Shown in pieces: positions 23,336 through 38,479 of a stretch of DNA of 64,000 nucleotides. Numbering within the stretch: position 1 is the stretch's first letter; each line of letters opens with the position of its first letter. A model generated the notes under the pieces. The model saw nothing but the letters and a program-made list of their open reading frames with translations, ran no database searches and had not been told where the DNA came from. Made by a program: the position numbers and the translations under genes. Source of the stretch: Adiantum capillus-veneris (Eukaryota; Streptophyta; Polypodiopsida; Polypodiales; Pteridaceae); assembly GCA_014529385.2 (NCBI GenBank), contig CM043944.1, forward strand, positions 48,956,768-49,020,767, written 5' to 3'.

Positions 23336-24339
23336 TTATTACTTATAAAAAGCATGTCTAATCATTAGGTAAATTATCCGAAAGCTAGACTTCACCTTTG
23401 TGTCCAATTTGACCCAAAGCTAGGTAAATTTATAGTCTTAATTGGTAAATTCTTGACCTAGTAATTTCTTATTTGCCTAAAATAGACATGATAACTTTTT
23501 CCACAGCTTTCCTAAGGGTTTTCTATGCTATCCTAATTTTCTTATAATTTTCTATATCTTTTTCCTAATTTCCACATCGAATCTCAAGCTTGGAATCTTC
23601 TTGTTTTGAGCTTAATATTTATTCTATTTATTTTCTCTCAAAGATTTCATTTCCTCAAGTTTATATCACAGGTTTACACTTACTATAATTTTCCTAAAAA
23701 CTTTTGACTGTAAAGTCTATTTATTTTAATTAATCTTTGGACAAAAATAGAACTTTTAGTCAATTATAATTTTCTAAACTTACTAATAAATTATGGTATA
23801 ATTATCACAAGTAGATAAGGATATTTTTGACCTCTGATAATTATCTTATTATTTTCCAACTTAGTTATATAATTTTCATCTTCCATTTTCAACTAAAATT
23901 AGTATAATTTGACTTAAATAAATATCTATACTAATTTTCTAACCTGAACATAATTATCACCACCTTTTTATTGTGTAATCTAACTTTGATAAATAGAGTG
24001 TAATTATATAACATGATTTACTAATTTTTGCCTTAAATTTTTAGCCAAAATTAATATATTTTGACCTAGATAAATATCTATACTAAGTTTCTAACCTTGA
24101 CATAAGTATCACGGCCTTTCCATCATGTAATCTAGCTCTGATAAATAGCATGTACTCATATAGCATGATTTACTAATTTTTCTCTTTAGTTTTCAGCTAT
24201 AATCAGTATAATTTGACTTAGATAAATATCTATACTAAGCTTCTAACCTTGACATAATTATCGCAACCTTTTCATTATGTAGTCTAGCTCTGATAAATAG
24301 TATAATCATATCACATGATTTACTAATTTCTCCCTTTAC

Positions 24340-25400
24340 CTTACCCTCAAAAATAGTGTTTTTCAGCTAAGATAATTAGCTAAACTAATTATCTGTGGTT
24401 AAAATAATTATCACATCTGATTTACATCTGATAATTATCTCCAAGGTTTTTAATTTAATTTACTATTTTCTCCTATTAATTTTTTCTTACAAATAGTGTT
24501 TTCCTACTAAGATAATTAGTTAAACTAATTATCTGAGATTAAGATAATTATCAAGGGTTTCCTAAGATGTGTTTTTTCTCGATAATTATCTCAAAGAATT
24601 TTGCATCAGTTTGTTATTTTCCCCTATTTATTTCTCCCTAAAAATAGTGTAATTCTACTGAGATAATTAGTTAAACTAATTATCTAAGGTAAAGATAATT
24701 ATAACCGGTTTCATAGGATATATGTTTTCTCTTATATTTATCTCAAAGAATTTTGGATCAATTTGCTATTTTTTCTCTTTTTAATTTCTCCTAAAAACAA
24801 TGTAATTATATTGAGATAATTAGTTAAACTAATTATCACAAGTTTCATAGATGTGATTAACCACTGATAATTATCTCAACGCATTTTGAATCGATTTGCT
24901 ATTTTTCCTCTTTTAATTTTCCCTAAAAACATTACAAGTATACTGAGATGATTGGTTAAACTAATTATCTGAGGTTAAGATAATTATCACAAGTTTAATA
25001 AGATATTATTTATTTTTGATAATTATCTCAAAGCATTTTGAATCAATTTGCTATATTCCCCCTTTTAATTTCCTCTAAAAATAGTGTAATTATGTTAGGA
25101 TAATTAGGTAAACTAGTTATCTGTAGTTAAGATAATTATCACAGGTTTCATAAAATGTGATTTATCTCTAATATTTATCTCAAACCATTTTGGATGAATT
25201 TTCTATTTTCCTCTTTTAATTTCTCAAAAAAACAGTGTAATTCTACTAAGATAATTAGGGAAACTAATTATTTGAGCTTACGATAATTATCACACATTTC
25301 CTAAGATGTGATTTATCTCTGATAAATATCTCAAAGCATTTTGGATAAGTTTGATCATTTTCCCCTTTACTTTTCTCTAAAAAACAGTGCAATTCTACTT
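24340..25400. repeat. ~150-bp tandem repeats with GATAATTATC palindromes (LTR copy 1)
   Basis: About seven degenerate units, each with the pattern GATAATTATCTCAAAGCATTTT, TTTGCTATTTT, AGTGTAATT, GAGATAATTAGTTAAACTAATTATCT and AAGATAATTATCAC (given here as separate words). The same array is in the second LTR at about 30300-31270. Confidence 0.88.
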
Positions 25401-26333
25401 AATTAATTATGAAAATTGCTCAAAAAATTATAAGATAATTTTCTAGCATAATGACAGTCTAACACAGCTGTGATAATTATCTCATTTTAATCTAAATGTA
25501 ATTAGTATAATTATCATTAATTTATGGTTAAAATGAGTAATTTCAGCCCTAATATGATATAATAATTAATTAGCTTAGTATCCCTAAGCTTAATCACAAT
25601 AATCAACAGAGAATTTTGAATTTAGAGAGGATTTTTGAGTATACAAAGGTTTAATCTTCAATCAATTAAGAAATTTATAAATAGGTTAACCTAGCTTTGC
25701 TAATTAAGAAAGGTTAGTGCTAATTACCGTTGATTAACCAACTAGAGGTTTGCTATCTAGTGATTTTTGCGTAGAGGTCTCTCTAGATGAGAGAGAATGT
25801 ACCAAGGCTTCGAGTCTGTCTGAAATTGTGAAGCAAGGGTGATATTTATACGTTTCTGGGCACTCACAGACTGGAAAATGGCAGTAACTTGCATCCCAAG
25901 CAGTCCTACAACTCCAAAAATGCCCCCTGCTACTAAATCTAGTCTGAGAAAGTTCATCATTACCCCACACAGTCCCCCAGAAAAACAGAATCGATTTTTT
26001 GCTAGTTTGTTGACTTTTAATGATTAATTTTTGAAATATCTACAATTTCTAGAACCTTAGGATAAAAAGTCTTTAGCAATAATAATTACTGAAACCATTC
26101 AATTTTACTTAGTTAATTAAATTCATACTGTAACCTTTCAGAGCCCGTAACTTTTCCAGATTTTATCGGAGTTTGGTTCTGAAAAATTCTAACCCTAGTA
26201 AAGCTCTGGTTACGGTTCCAAAAATACCAATATTTACCATAGTTGGATCATTCTACAGTGTTTTCTTAACAACCAAGTTAATTTGATCAGGCTTTGTACA
26301 ATTTCTAATGTTTCAGAAACTGAAAATCTTACA

Positions 26334-27985
26334 ATCACCCCAACTTAAGAACTTGAGATGTCCTCATCTCAACTGAATTTGGAGAAATCTTTGAAAAGTG
26401 ATACTTCGCCCTCCCATGTGGCGTCTTCAATGGGGTAGTCCTTCTATTTTACTAAATGTTCTCTGACTACTCGTTTCGTAGACTTCTTTCCCTAGTTACA
26501 GTTACTTGCTAGTCAACTTTCCCCCCAAGAAACTCTCAGTTGAGCTCATCTTAAAAACCTTTACAAACCATTTGTATCATCTCAAAAACCAGGTTAAATT
26601 AATTCCATAAAAGATCCATATATCCACCTTGTCAACATGAACGCTCTCGGTCTAACTGACCATTCAGAGAAATCAGCGTTCGACAAGTATCATGTATTCC
26701 AGCTTTTTCAATCTGAACGCGCTCGGCGTGTTCTTGCCATTCTGAGTAATCTGTGTTCGGCACAAGCTTCCACCATTGCACCAGAGGTACCCTCTCTGTG
26801 GTCTAACCTGGTTGACCAACATTATGTAAAGGGTTTTAAGAAGTATCATACCAAGAGTTCTTTTAGGCTTCCTATTAGTCTCGTACATTAATACTTTCAT
26901 ATCTAGGTCATTTTTCAAGGAAGGCTATCGTGTGCATAAAGAATGTGAGTTGGTTTCTTAATAACTATTTCAATTTCAAGATTCAAATTCTTTTCATACT
27001 ATCGAGAATCTCTATCTCATTTGCTAGATCAATCCTTAATTTCTTGATTGAATGCTAATTTAACTTTAGATTCCTTAAGTAATTGGGGAAAGAAAATAAT
27101 GTATACCATTATATTAAATGTTTTACATCATCGACTTATAGTGTTTTACAAAACTCTGGGATTGCTAACTATGGCCAAGCGAGTGGCTCTTTTATCTTCC
27201 TCATTCATAAGGTGAATATTTACAAGGATAGCCTTACAAAAGAGGCTTAGGGTATCTCATCCTAACTTGAGTAAATTTTTGCAGCCTTTAAAGAATCTGC
27301 ATAGCTGGCTGATTTGGAATATGGTGATACAAACAATGGGTGTTTGTAGTCAGATTTCTACAATCCTCTAACTGATTGGTATAATAGGTCTTATACTCAT
27401 TGGAAATCGAAAAGTAAATTACAAGACCCAAATTCTTAGGGGTATTCTGAGAAAAATTTCTGATGCTTCGATATGGAATTATCTCCACCACTTTATCCCA
27501 TACCCATTCGTTCAGGGGTTTCCTCATGCCTCCTGGATAAGTGGGAACAGTGATACTCGAGTTTGTACCCAAGAAGTAGTACAACTGAACCACTCTCAGT
27601 TTCTCAGCCCAGTGTAGTTTCTTTAAATCCGTGGTAAGACATCCTAGCTTCCAAGCATTGATGTAATAAGTCCCGCCTTCATTGCTCCATTCGAGCTCCT
27701 AGCCTTCATCTATCCGAGTCGAATGAGGAGTGTGAGCCTTCATCAGTAGCTCCATCACGCTCCGTCGGAAAAAATAGTTTGGAGAACGACAAGCACTCTC
27801 ATAAATAAGCTCAAAGACATTGGAATTTGTGATATTCAATCACAGGATCTTCCTGAATTATTGACGCATAATAAGCCTTGGATTAGCTAACCAAAATTTT
27901 CTTTTTTAAAAAATAAAAAAATTTCAGACAGTACAAAATTTTTCCAAACTAACCCAGGCTTTGAAACCTAGGCTCTGATACCACT
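26334..27985 (-). other. Internal region of the LARD with one unidentified coding-like segment
   Basis: On the minus strand, about 27830-27290 reads coherently with one stop (VFELIYESACRSPNYFFRRS, then NEGGTYYINAWKLGCLTTDL, then EKLRVVQLYYFLGTNSS). It lies after the PBS where gag normally starts, but I see no gag, zinc-knuckle or pol motif. It may be a degenerate gag or captured sequence. Confidence 0.5.
27971..27983 (-). other. Primer binding site of the LARD
   Basis: The minus strand reads TGGTATCAGAGCC, complementary to the 3' end of plant initiator tRNA-Met, two bases inside the LTR. Confidence 0.93.
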
Positions 27986-30900
27986 TGTGAAATCCCCAAC
28001 CCGCCAATACCAAGATCGGGATGGGATCCTTGACAGGTCTCTATGTCTGATAAAAATCAGAGTCTCTAAATAAGAAACATCCAAGGAATAGACCTTTACC
28101 ATTGACAATGGCTTGGGTCTATAGCCTTAGAAGAAGACCTAATCCTGTCTCGCAGCGAAAACGGGACAACGTATTAAAAGTGCAAAAAACTATTTCGGCC
28201 CTATAACTGCCACAATTGGGCTAAGGTATCCTCAACCAATGCTTTTTCCCCCCTAACAGATGTGAGGGCACAGCCACTGGTGGACTCCTCTTTCAAGTGA
28301 AGAAGTCGTTTTAGTGCGCAGAGATGGATAGCTACCTGACTAATCAAGTGCACCCATCCTTGATTGACAACCTTAGTCAACCCCCACTTACCACCCCGCA
28401 CTCACACATGATTCATTCATTTATTTATTTACTATCGCATTGTTTTAACATTTAAAATAATGGTTTCTTTTAACTTTTCGTCACAGTAACTCCTTCAATC
28501 AAGTATTAAAGACAGCATTGTAAAGCATTCTTTTAACAAACAGACAGCTTTAAACTTAAGACAGGGTATCGTCAATCAAAACGTTGTCCATAATAACCAC
28601 GACCAGTACTCTTTTTGTTTGAAGACCACCTAAGGGTGAAAAAATGGCACCCATTACTTATTCAAAATCTGGAGTGGATAAACCCCCACCCAAGGTTCCG
28701 GGTGCCCATACACCAAACTAGTTGCCCATACAACCGGGCGGTTCCCCTAGGATAAAAAACGGTATCCTAACTTATGTATAAATATCAAGACATGACACGG
28801 AGTAGAAACTCAACGTTCATGGGGGTAACTGACTTATCCGTGGTTGGAAAGCCATCATTATCATCAAAATATACCAAGGAGTCGGAGGTGTCTTGAGACA
28901 AGTTGTCTTAAGGATGATCAATCATATCTTTCCTAATTCAACCAGTTTTAACCCTAACAGCTCTTTCCTACTTTATAAACAAATGCACGTTGGTTTCTTG
29001 GAAGTTATCTTCAGTTTTTTACCAACTATTCCTTTTCTGATTCTTACTCACTCCTTACGTATGCAATGTTAACTTATAAAAGAACTGAAACTATTTAAAA
29101 ACTTAATTAAATAATGGGAAACCCACCTGGGACTGATTGGCAATCGGCTGCTGTGCTGACGACTGAAGACTCTCCTCCGTAGGTCTACTACTAGGCCCAG
29201 CTTCATCGTCGTGTGACGCTCTAGTTCTTTTTAGAGTTCTTCTCTCATCATCAGATGTAGGATTGGCTAAGGTCTTTTTAGCTTCCATAACTTCTTATTC
29301 CTTATAAAAAGGACGTCTAATCATTAGGTAAATTATCCGAAAGCTAAACTTAACCTTTGTATCCAATTTTACTCAAATCTAAGTTAAATTTATAGTCTTA
29401 ATTGTGATAAATTCTTGACCTAGTAATTTCTTATTTGCCTAAAATAGGCATCATAACTTTTTCCATAGCTTTCCTTAGGGTTTTCTAAGCTATCCTAATT
29501 TTCTTATAATTTTCTATATCTTTTTGCTAATTTTTGCCATCAAATCTTAAGCTTGGAATCTTCTTATGTTGAGCTTAATAATTATTCTATTTATTTTCTC
29601 TCAAAGATTTCATTTTCTCAACTTTATATCACAGGTTTACACTTACTATAATTTTCCTAAAACTTTTTGACCACAAATTCTATTTATTTTAATTAATCTT
29701 TGGCCAAAAATAGGACTTTTAGTCAATTATAATTTTGTAAACTTACTAATAAATTATGGTATAATTATCACAAGTAGATAAGAATATTTTTTACCTTTGG
29801 TAATTATCTTATTATTTTTCAACTTACTTCTATAATTTCCATCTTCAAGTTTCAGCTAAAATTAGTATAATTTGACTTAAATAAATATCTATACTATTTT
29901 TCTTACCTTGACATAATTATCACCACCTTTTTATTTTGTAATCTAACTCTGATAAATAGAATGTAATCATATAACATGATTTACTAATTTCTCCTTTTAA
30001 ATTTTAGCCAGAATTAGTATATTTTGACTTAGATAAATATGTATACTAAGTTTCTAACCTTGACATAATTATCATGGCCTTTTCATCATGTAATCTAGCT
30101 CTGATAAATAGCATGTACTCATATAGCATGATTTACTAAATTTTCTCTTTAGTTTTCAGCTAAAATTAGTATAATTTGAATTACATAAATATCTATACTA
30201 AGTTTCTAGCTTTGACATAATATCAAGGCCTTTGTATCATGTAGTCTAACTCGGATAAATATTATAATCATATCACATGATTTACTAATTTTCTCCTTTA
30301 CTTTACCCTCAAAAATAGTGTTTTTCTACTAAGATAATTAGCTAAACTAATTATCTGTGGTTAAAATAATTATCACGGATTTATAAGATGTGATTCACCT
30401 CTGATGATTATCTCAAAAGTTTTTAATTTAAATTTCTTTTTTCCATTAATGTTTTCTTAAAAACAGTGTTTTCCTACTAAGATGTGTTTTTCCTTTGATA
30501 ATTATCTCAAAGCATTTTGCATCAGTTTGCTATTTTCTTCTAAAAATAGTTTAATTCTATTGAGCTAATTAATTGAACTAATTATCTGAGGTTAAGATAA
30601 TTATCACAGGTTTCATAGGATATATGTTTTCTCTGATAATTATCTCAAAGTATTTTGGATCAATTTGTTATTTTCTCTCTTTTAATTTCCCTTAAAACCA
30701 ATATTATTATACTGAGATAGTTAGTTAAAATAATTATTTGAGGTTAGGATAATTATCATGGGTTTATAAAATTTAATTTACCTTTGATAATTATCTCAAA
30801 GCATTTTGAATCAATTTGCTATTTTTTCCCTTTTAATTTTTTAAAAAAATAGTATAATTATGCTGAGATAATTAGTTAAACTAAATATTTAAGGTTAAGA

Positions 30901-32220
30901 TAATTATCACAAGTTTCATAAGATGTTATTTACCTCTGATAATTATCTCAAAGCATTTTGAATCAATTTGCTATATTTCTCCTTTTAATCTTTCCTTAAA
31001 ACAGTGTAATTATACTGAGATAATTATCACGGTTTCATAAAATGTGATCTACCTCTGATAATCATCTCAAAGCATTTTGGATGAATTTGCTCTTTTCCCC
31101 TTTTTAATTTTTTCTAAAAATAGTGTAATTCGGCTAAGATAATTAGATAAACTAATTATCTGAGGTTAAGATAATTATCACGGGCTCCCTAAGATGTGAT
31201 TTACCTTTGATAAATATCTCAAAGCATTTTGGATTAGTTTGACTATTTTTTTCCTTTACTTTTCTCTCAAAAACAGTGTAATTTTGCTTAATTAATTATA
31301 GAAATTACTCAAAAAATTACAAGATAATTTTTCTTGCATAATGACAGTCTAACACAGCTCTGATATTTATTTCATCTTAATATAAACTTAATTAGTATAA
31401 TTATCATTAATTTATGATTAAAATGAGTAATTTCAATCCTAATATGATATAATAATTAATTAGCTTAGTATCCCTAAGCTTAATTACAATAATCAAAAAG
31501 GATTTTGAATTAAGAGAGGATTTTTGAGTGTACATAGGTTTAATTTTCAATTAATTAAGAAATTTATAAATAGGTTAACCTAGCTTTGCTAATTAAGAAA
31601 GGTTAGGGCTAATTACCATTGATTAACCAACTAGAGCTTTGCTCTCTAGTGATTTCTGCGTAGAGGTCTCTCTGGATGAGCGAGAATGTACCAAGGCTCC
31701 AAGTCTGTCTGAAATTGTGAAGCAAGGGTGATATTTATAGGTTTATGGGCACTCACAGGCTGGAAAATGGCAGTAACTTGCATCCCAAGCGGCCCTACAA
31801 CTCCAAAAACGCCCCCTGTTGCTAGATCTAGTATGGAAAATTTCATCATTACCCCACACAACCCCCTAGATACACAGAATTAATTTTTTGCTAGTTTGTT
31901 GACTTTTAATAAATAATTTTTGAAATATCTACAATTTCTAGAACCTTAGGATAAAAAGTCTTTAGTAGTAATAATTACTAAAATCATTCAATTTTACTTA
32001 GCTAATTAAATTCATAGTAACCTTTCAGAGCCCGTAACTTTTTTAGATTTTATCGGAATTTGGTTCTGAAAAATTCTAACCCTAGTAATGCTCTAGTTAC
32101 GATTCCAAAAATACCAATATTTATCATAGTTGGATCATTCTACAGTGTTTTCTTAACAACCAAGTTAAATTGATCAGGCTTTGTACAATTTCTAAGGTTT
32201 CAGAAACTGGAAACCTTACA
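27986..32220 (-). repeat. 5' LTR (4.2 kb) of the LARD
   Basis: Direct repeat of 22031-26333, with the same internal repeat arrays (GATAATTATC-rich block about 30300-31270). Confidence 0.93.
29103..29288 (-). other. Small 61-residue frame in the LTR, possible leader exon
   Basis: MEAKKTLANPTSDDERRTLK then RTRASHDDEAGPSSRPTEES, a basic/acidic low-complexity peptide with an NLS-like KRTR. It is conserved in the other LTR except for the start codon. A donor-like CAG/GTGGGT lies within its 3' end, in the element's sense direction, so it could be a spliced leader exon. Confidence 0.45.
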
Positions 32221-32225
32221 TCATG

Positions 32226-33262
32226 GCTTTCCCATTGTCCAATGCTGCAAGTAACAACCATAATTTTTCCATATGAGAGAAACTGCCACTAAACTCAATT
32301 TGAGGAGCGCATCCAGAATTAATACTATGAGTATCGAGAATTATGAAGTGATTTTATTTTGGATAGAGTATGGAGATAGTTATTGTGTTGGGTTCATACT
32401 AACTCCTCCTGCTTGCAGATGCATAAAAAGACTGTTGCATGTATATGAAATGCTATGCCAAAATCTAGAGCTGTACATGTCAAAAATTAAGAAAGTCACG
32501 GTGCTTTTATAGACGAATGGCAACGCGTGTGGATGGAGCTGCCTTCTCCATGCTGAGTATATATTGCAGAGATTTTTTGCACTAAATTCATTCATGTCAA
32601 AGGTATGCATTTTGCACAACATTACTATAACATTGTGACAATTTTGACAAAAATGTGTCTCAATTTCTTTTTGTTTTCGTTTTGTCTTTTGCAGAGTGCA
32701 CTGGAGAATACCATGCCACCCTAACTAAGCATCTGCTTGCAATTTCACATCCCGTGAGCATGGATGCAAAACAGACCCTATTGCATAACCACATTGTAGA
32801 GTTATCAAATTTCATAAGGACATCTGAGAAAGGACAAGAGCAAGAGGAGGGAGGAACTTCTGAGAAGAGAAATACTGCGCAGAGAGAGTTTGACAAGGAG
32901 AAAATTCCAAATAAAGGCAAGCCCACATAAGAGGAAGATCACACAGATTGAGGGGCTGAAAAAGAAATAAATGTTGACACTCCCTCTGTGCTTGGAGGGT
33001 TTCAGAAGGAAGAAGTTTATGCAGAGGGAGATGCTAAGAAAGAACGCTCTACACCTCAAGCAGAGCATACCTCTACCACAATTCCACCTATTGAGCTTGA
33101 AAATAAACTGTCATTTATGCCTAACACACAAATAGATCATAGCACATTAGAAGCTAATTAAGGTGCAATGGAGCCCTCAACACTGGAGACACAATAGTCT
33201 CGAACTTCAAAAGAACAAGAAAAGAAGCTCGAGGATGTCAACTAGATAAGACAACCTCGACG
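32226..33262 (+). pseudogene. Second Ulp1-like protease gene, catalytic exon and charged tail (decayed)
   Basis: After the LARD the second protease resumes. The catalytic-Cys exon reads GNACGWSCLLHAEYILQRFF (locus 1: SHSCGWRVLTNAKLLLDFIY) and ends at a GTATGC donor (32603). The intron closes with TTGCAG (32694), the same intron position relative to the Cys as at locus 1. A charged tail follows (EKGQEQEEGGTSEKRN ...) with several stops. The His motif appears lost or shifted: the aligned region reads GDSYCVGFIL. An in-frame TAG lies just before the Cys motif. This copy is a pseudogene. Confidence 0.7.
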
Positions 33263-34909
<1,647 letters not shown>

Positions 34910-35575
34910 TTACCAATTTAGTGGGCACTGAATTTTGTAAGGACCTTTGCACATCCCTAAATAGCTTGCTTCTGAGAGCTTCACACATTGTGGTGTCCGA
35001 GACTGGACAGTCTCAATACATCTCCAATTGGTAGGGAGAGGGAGTTTAACCAGATTACCTTTTTTATTTTTTAGGTTGAGCTGGTAGAAATGCTTGTAGA
35101 AGAAAATTCCCTCATTTGCAAGACTCTTGCTAGTTCTTCCATCATACTGTAAAATACCAATTTCAGCGTGGATTATAGAGATGAGGCCTATTATACACTC
35201 CACTAGCTCCCATTCCTTGTATGATGAAGGATAGACATCTGCAATTGCAACAACAAAATGTAATAGACCACCTAGTCTAACTAAACTGAATAGAATTTAG
35301 AACTTATGAGAACTTGATCTAACTCTGTTAATATTGTTCTACCTCTTCAAAAATAAAAAAGAAATTAAGAGAATAGCAAGGTCTAAAAGAAAGAATAGAG
35401 ATGGAAGGCTATGAACACACTTACAGTTGCATCGAGGATGATAAGCCAATGAGACATCTTCGCCATTAGCAATCACATTGGAGTGACTATAGACATGTTG
35501 TACCAAAACCTCCTTAATATTTTTCTTGCCCACCTCCACTTTGAAACCTAGCACTCTACGTTCTATGCTGAACAA
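34910..35575 (-). pseudogene. Unrecognised coding remnant, possible homologue of the small gene at locus 1
   Basis: Two minus-strand segments, 35575-35410 (FSIERRVLGFKVEVGKKNIK ...) and 35203-34910 (ANEGIFFYKHFYQLNLKNKK ...), lie downstream of the protease and inside the right terminal repeat. This is the slot of the three-exon gene at locus 1. The first segment can be laid against FSVKTLDSANVLEFVDEG with a few matches. The second has no counterpart I can see. Homology is tentative and rests mostly on position and strand. Confidence 0.35.
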
Positions 35576-36521
35576 AATAGATTCGTTGTTGAGGATCTTT
35601 TCATTAGGAAGAGAATGGGGTATAGGAGGGCCTCTTTATTTGCCAGTTTAAGGAAGTCAAACCTTTGGTATTAAGAAAGTAATCAAAGGACAGCTTTTGA
35701 ATTCAAACAAACAAAACAGCTAGTTTATTTGAATTCACAGTTTCCCCCCAAAATGAAATTTAAAATATAGCGGGTAAAACCATATCATGTAGCATATCTA
35801 TGGAAAGATCTCGACGCGTAGATTGCAGATCTATGATTTATGCTTAAATTGGAGATCATATGTGGGAGTTATGGGAGGTCAAAAATCATAAAAAAATTTC
35901 ACCTCCTTTTTTGGGGGGAAAGTGCATCCTTTGACCACTCTTACACACCCACCATTCTTGCACACATGGCGTACACCTATTCATTCATCAAAATGTTAAT
36001 CACCTCCATAAGGTCATGGCAAATAAAGAGGCCCTCCTACACCCCATCCTCTTCTTAATGCCTCCTTCTTAAGAACCTTTGTATATTGTGTGTTGTTGCC
36101 ATTGACTATCTATATTGATGGAGTTTGAGATAGTGATACAGCTTATGGTGCTACTTGGCCTCCTTGGGAGACTAATGGCAAGGCTGGCTGGGGAGAGATC
36201 ACAACAACCCCTAGAAGAAGAAGAAAGCATGGCTCTTTTTGAGTGGTAGAAGAAAGCATGAACTTGCTTCCAATCGAGGGAAATTCAGTTTTGAACGCTT
36301 AGTTAATGGAGCAAGAGCTTTTGGTGGCGAGAATATGATACATTACCGTAGCTGTCTTTCAGTACCTTAACTACATAAATAGACTTTGGGCCCACATATA
36401 GATACCTTCAATGCCATAAAGACAAGGTTTTATGTCATGTTTCTTCTCTTTCTTTTGCATTTATTTATTTATTTATTTCTATTTCTACGTTATGTTGGCT
36501 TTTTGTTCATTGGATGCACCT

Positions 36522-36575
36522 CCTTTTCTCTCTCATCAATAGGGCCCTCCAAATGACCTCCCAAATTCCCTAATG
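36522..36575 (-). repeat. Right terminal repeat of the second histone-carrying element
   Basis: The reverse complement reads CATTAGGGAATTTGGGAGGT then CATTT, and further in a GAGAGAGA-like word. This is a diverged version of the terminal repeat at 18702. No matching left end was found near 18.7-21 kb. Confidence 0.72.
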
Positions 36576-38479
36576 ACTCATGATTTTGTTGTTTAAACTG
36601 CAATTGGAGATCCAAAAAGGTCGGCTTAGATAGAAAATTGAACATTTTGACACCCTAGTTTCACATACCTCTTGGTTCATCACTATGTGTTCCCCACCCA
36701 TTACACATGTGCAATCCAATTCAACATTCAAACTGCAATATCTTGCACACTATAGCTCTAATTGGAAAGCTATTTGGACTAGCACGAGAGCACTTTTAAA
36801 GCACTATTTACACTCCCAAACCTTTAATTTTTCCAGTTTTAAACATTCTCCAAGATCAACCCCAAAACTAGATTTTTTTTGGCCTAGAAGCCACTAAAGA
36901 CATACGTATCTGGATCATTTTGACTATAGATGGACTTCTGTAAGATCCCCAATTTTTTGGTCTCTTTAAAACTATAGTGCAATGCTGAGATGTTTTAAAG
37001 AGGAAAGCAAGGTCGTTTTCATGTTTTGGTAGGTTAGACAAACGCTTGGTTAAGTTTTGAAAGCTTTTTGTGCTTTTTGTAAAAAATAAGGCAAGATCCT
37101 TAACTATAAGTTCTAGGGAAACTAAGGTTCAATTTTGTAAAAAGCTTCTTTTTGAGTGCTTCTTTTCAATAAATGGGTTTGTTGATGCATTTGAACGCTT
37201 AAAAGGAACGCTACTTGACATTTCCTCTCCCTGCGCAGGCTGTTCTCCAAGGTTAGTTGGTGTCACCACAAGATCAACAGAGTTAATATTTGGTTCTGAA
37301 TGCTCTTGACTTGCATTCATACCAAAGCTATATATATGTTGTTTCTTGCCACCTTTTCTGGTGAGCTCTTCTCTCAAACTCTTTGCAATTGTAGGTGCTT
37401 GAGGATGTTCACATTTCTCACAACTCTTTTTATTGCTACCCAAAAAATGGTCCCTAATACGTGGTACACGCCTAATTTTTTTGCGAAGAAAAATTTACAT
37501 TGCACTCCATATATTGACCGCATATGTGAGCATAATCCCACTCTTTTCCATTAGCTTTTTTATTATTTGCCTTCTTTGACCACTTGTGCCGACATTTTTC
37601 TTCATTGCTTTTAATTTAAAACAGAAGACAAAAGAACTAGACTTTCAGTTTTTAAAACATTTTTCTTCTTTTCAATATACATTAAAAAACCAATCACTAA
37701 GAAAGCAATCAAATCTGCATGATATGAGATTTGCAATGCATGCTAGTCAATCCACATATTGATCACCTATGTTGTGAGTAAACATACACATTGCAATGCA
37801 CTCTGTGCACGGCATAATAAATACAACAATGCTATGAATTCCTCAATGCAATTATATTATGATGATTATTTATACGTCCTCTTTGATTTGCAAACAATAA
37901 GTAATATCTATGATTGGTCATGTGATGCACTAATAATCTTTCATAATACATAATTCACTCTCTGTATAAATCAATGCATGAAATAACGCAAAGAAATCTT
38001 CAATAAAATCACATAATTGAGGACTACTTGTACCCAGTCAAGGATTGTAGCCCCCTTATGCAACAATTTCAATATCTAAAAGCTATTTTCACCCAACTAA
38101 GGATTATAGCTCTTATATTGTGCAGTGACAATGTATATCAACTCAAATTTATGGTGAAAATTCCAAGTTTTCAAGGATCTTTATATGCCCAGTACATTAG
38201 TATAAGACATCCAACCCTTGACTATTGACGAGCATCCAACCCTTGACTGTCGACTCATCATTTGCATATGCTCATCTTCTAAAACCAATTACAGCCCTCA
38301 TTTGGACCAATGGCTTTGTCGCAATGAGCATGAGTCCCAAATTTTCAATTGTTTTGGTTTCATACCTTTATGTTCGGTAAAGTATTTAAATATTTTTAGA
38401 AGTGGTTATCGAATTAAGAATCACGTTTCACCAAAAAAAAGGACTTGTGACTCTGTACCCTTACATCAATTCACAAGGA
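36576..38479. other. No supported gene
   Basis: A/T-rich sequence with short frames only. Nothing on either strand that I can identify. Confidence 0.5.

Larger units (their letters stand above)
22031..26333 (-). repeat. 3' LTR (4.3 kb) of the LARD
   Basis: Collinear with 27986-32220 with scattered substitutions and indels. It contains a (TTTA)n stretch near 22456, A/T-rich ~120-bp repeats (about 23880-24330) and ~150-bp tandem repeats packed with GATAATTATC palindromes (about 24340-25400). Confidence 0.93.
22031..32220 (-). mobile_element. 10.2-kb non-coding LTR retrotransposon (LARD) inserted in the second histone-protease locus
   Basis: Long direct repeats at 22031-26333 and 27986-32220 start TGTGAAATCCCC and end TTACA. 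On the minus strand a PBS (TGGTATCAGAGCC, 27971-27983) abuts the 27986-side LTR and a G-rich tract precedes the 26333-side LTR, so the element reads right to left. The flanks are TCACG (22026-22030) and TCATG (32221-32225), a 5-bp target duplication with one C-to-T change at a CpG. The 1.65-kb interior lacks pol domains; it has one coherent minus-strand segment (about 27830-27290) of unknown nature. The element needed another element's enzymes to move. Confidence 0.92.

Noticed and set aside
24340-25400. CRISPR-like array in the LTR repeats
   Set aside because: Units are degenerate, spacerless tandem repeats in a plant LTR; no cas genes.
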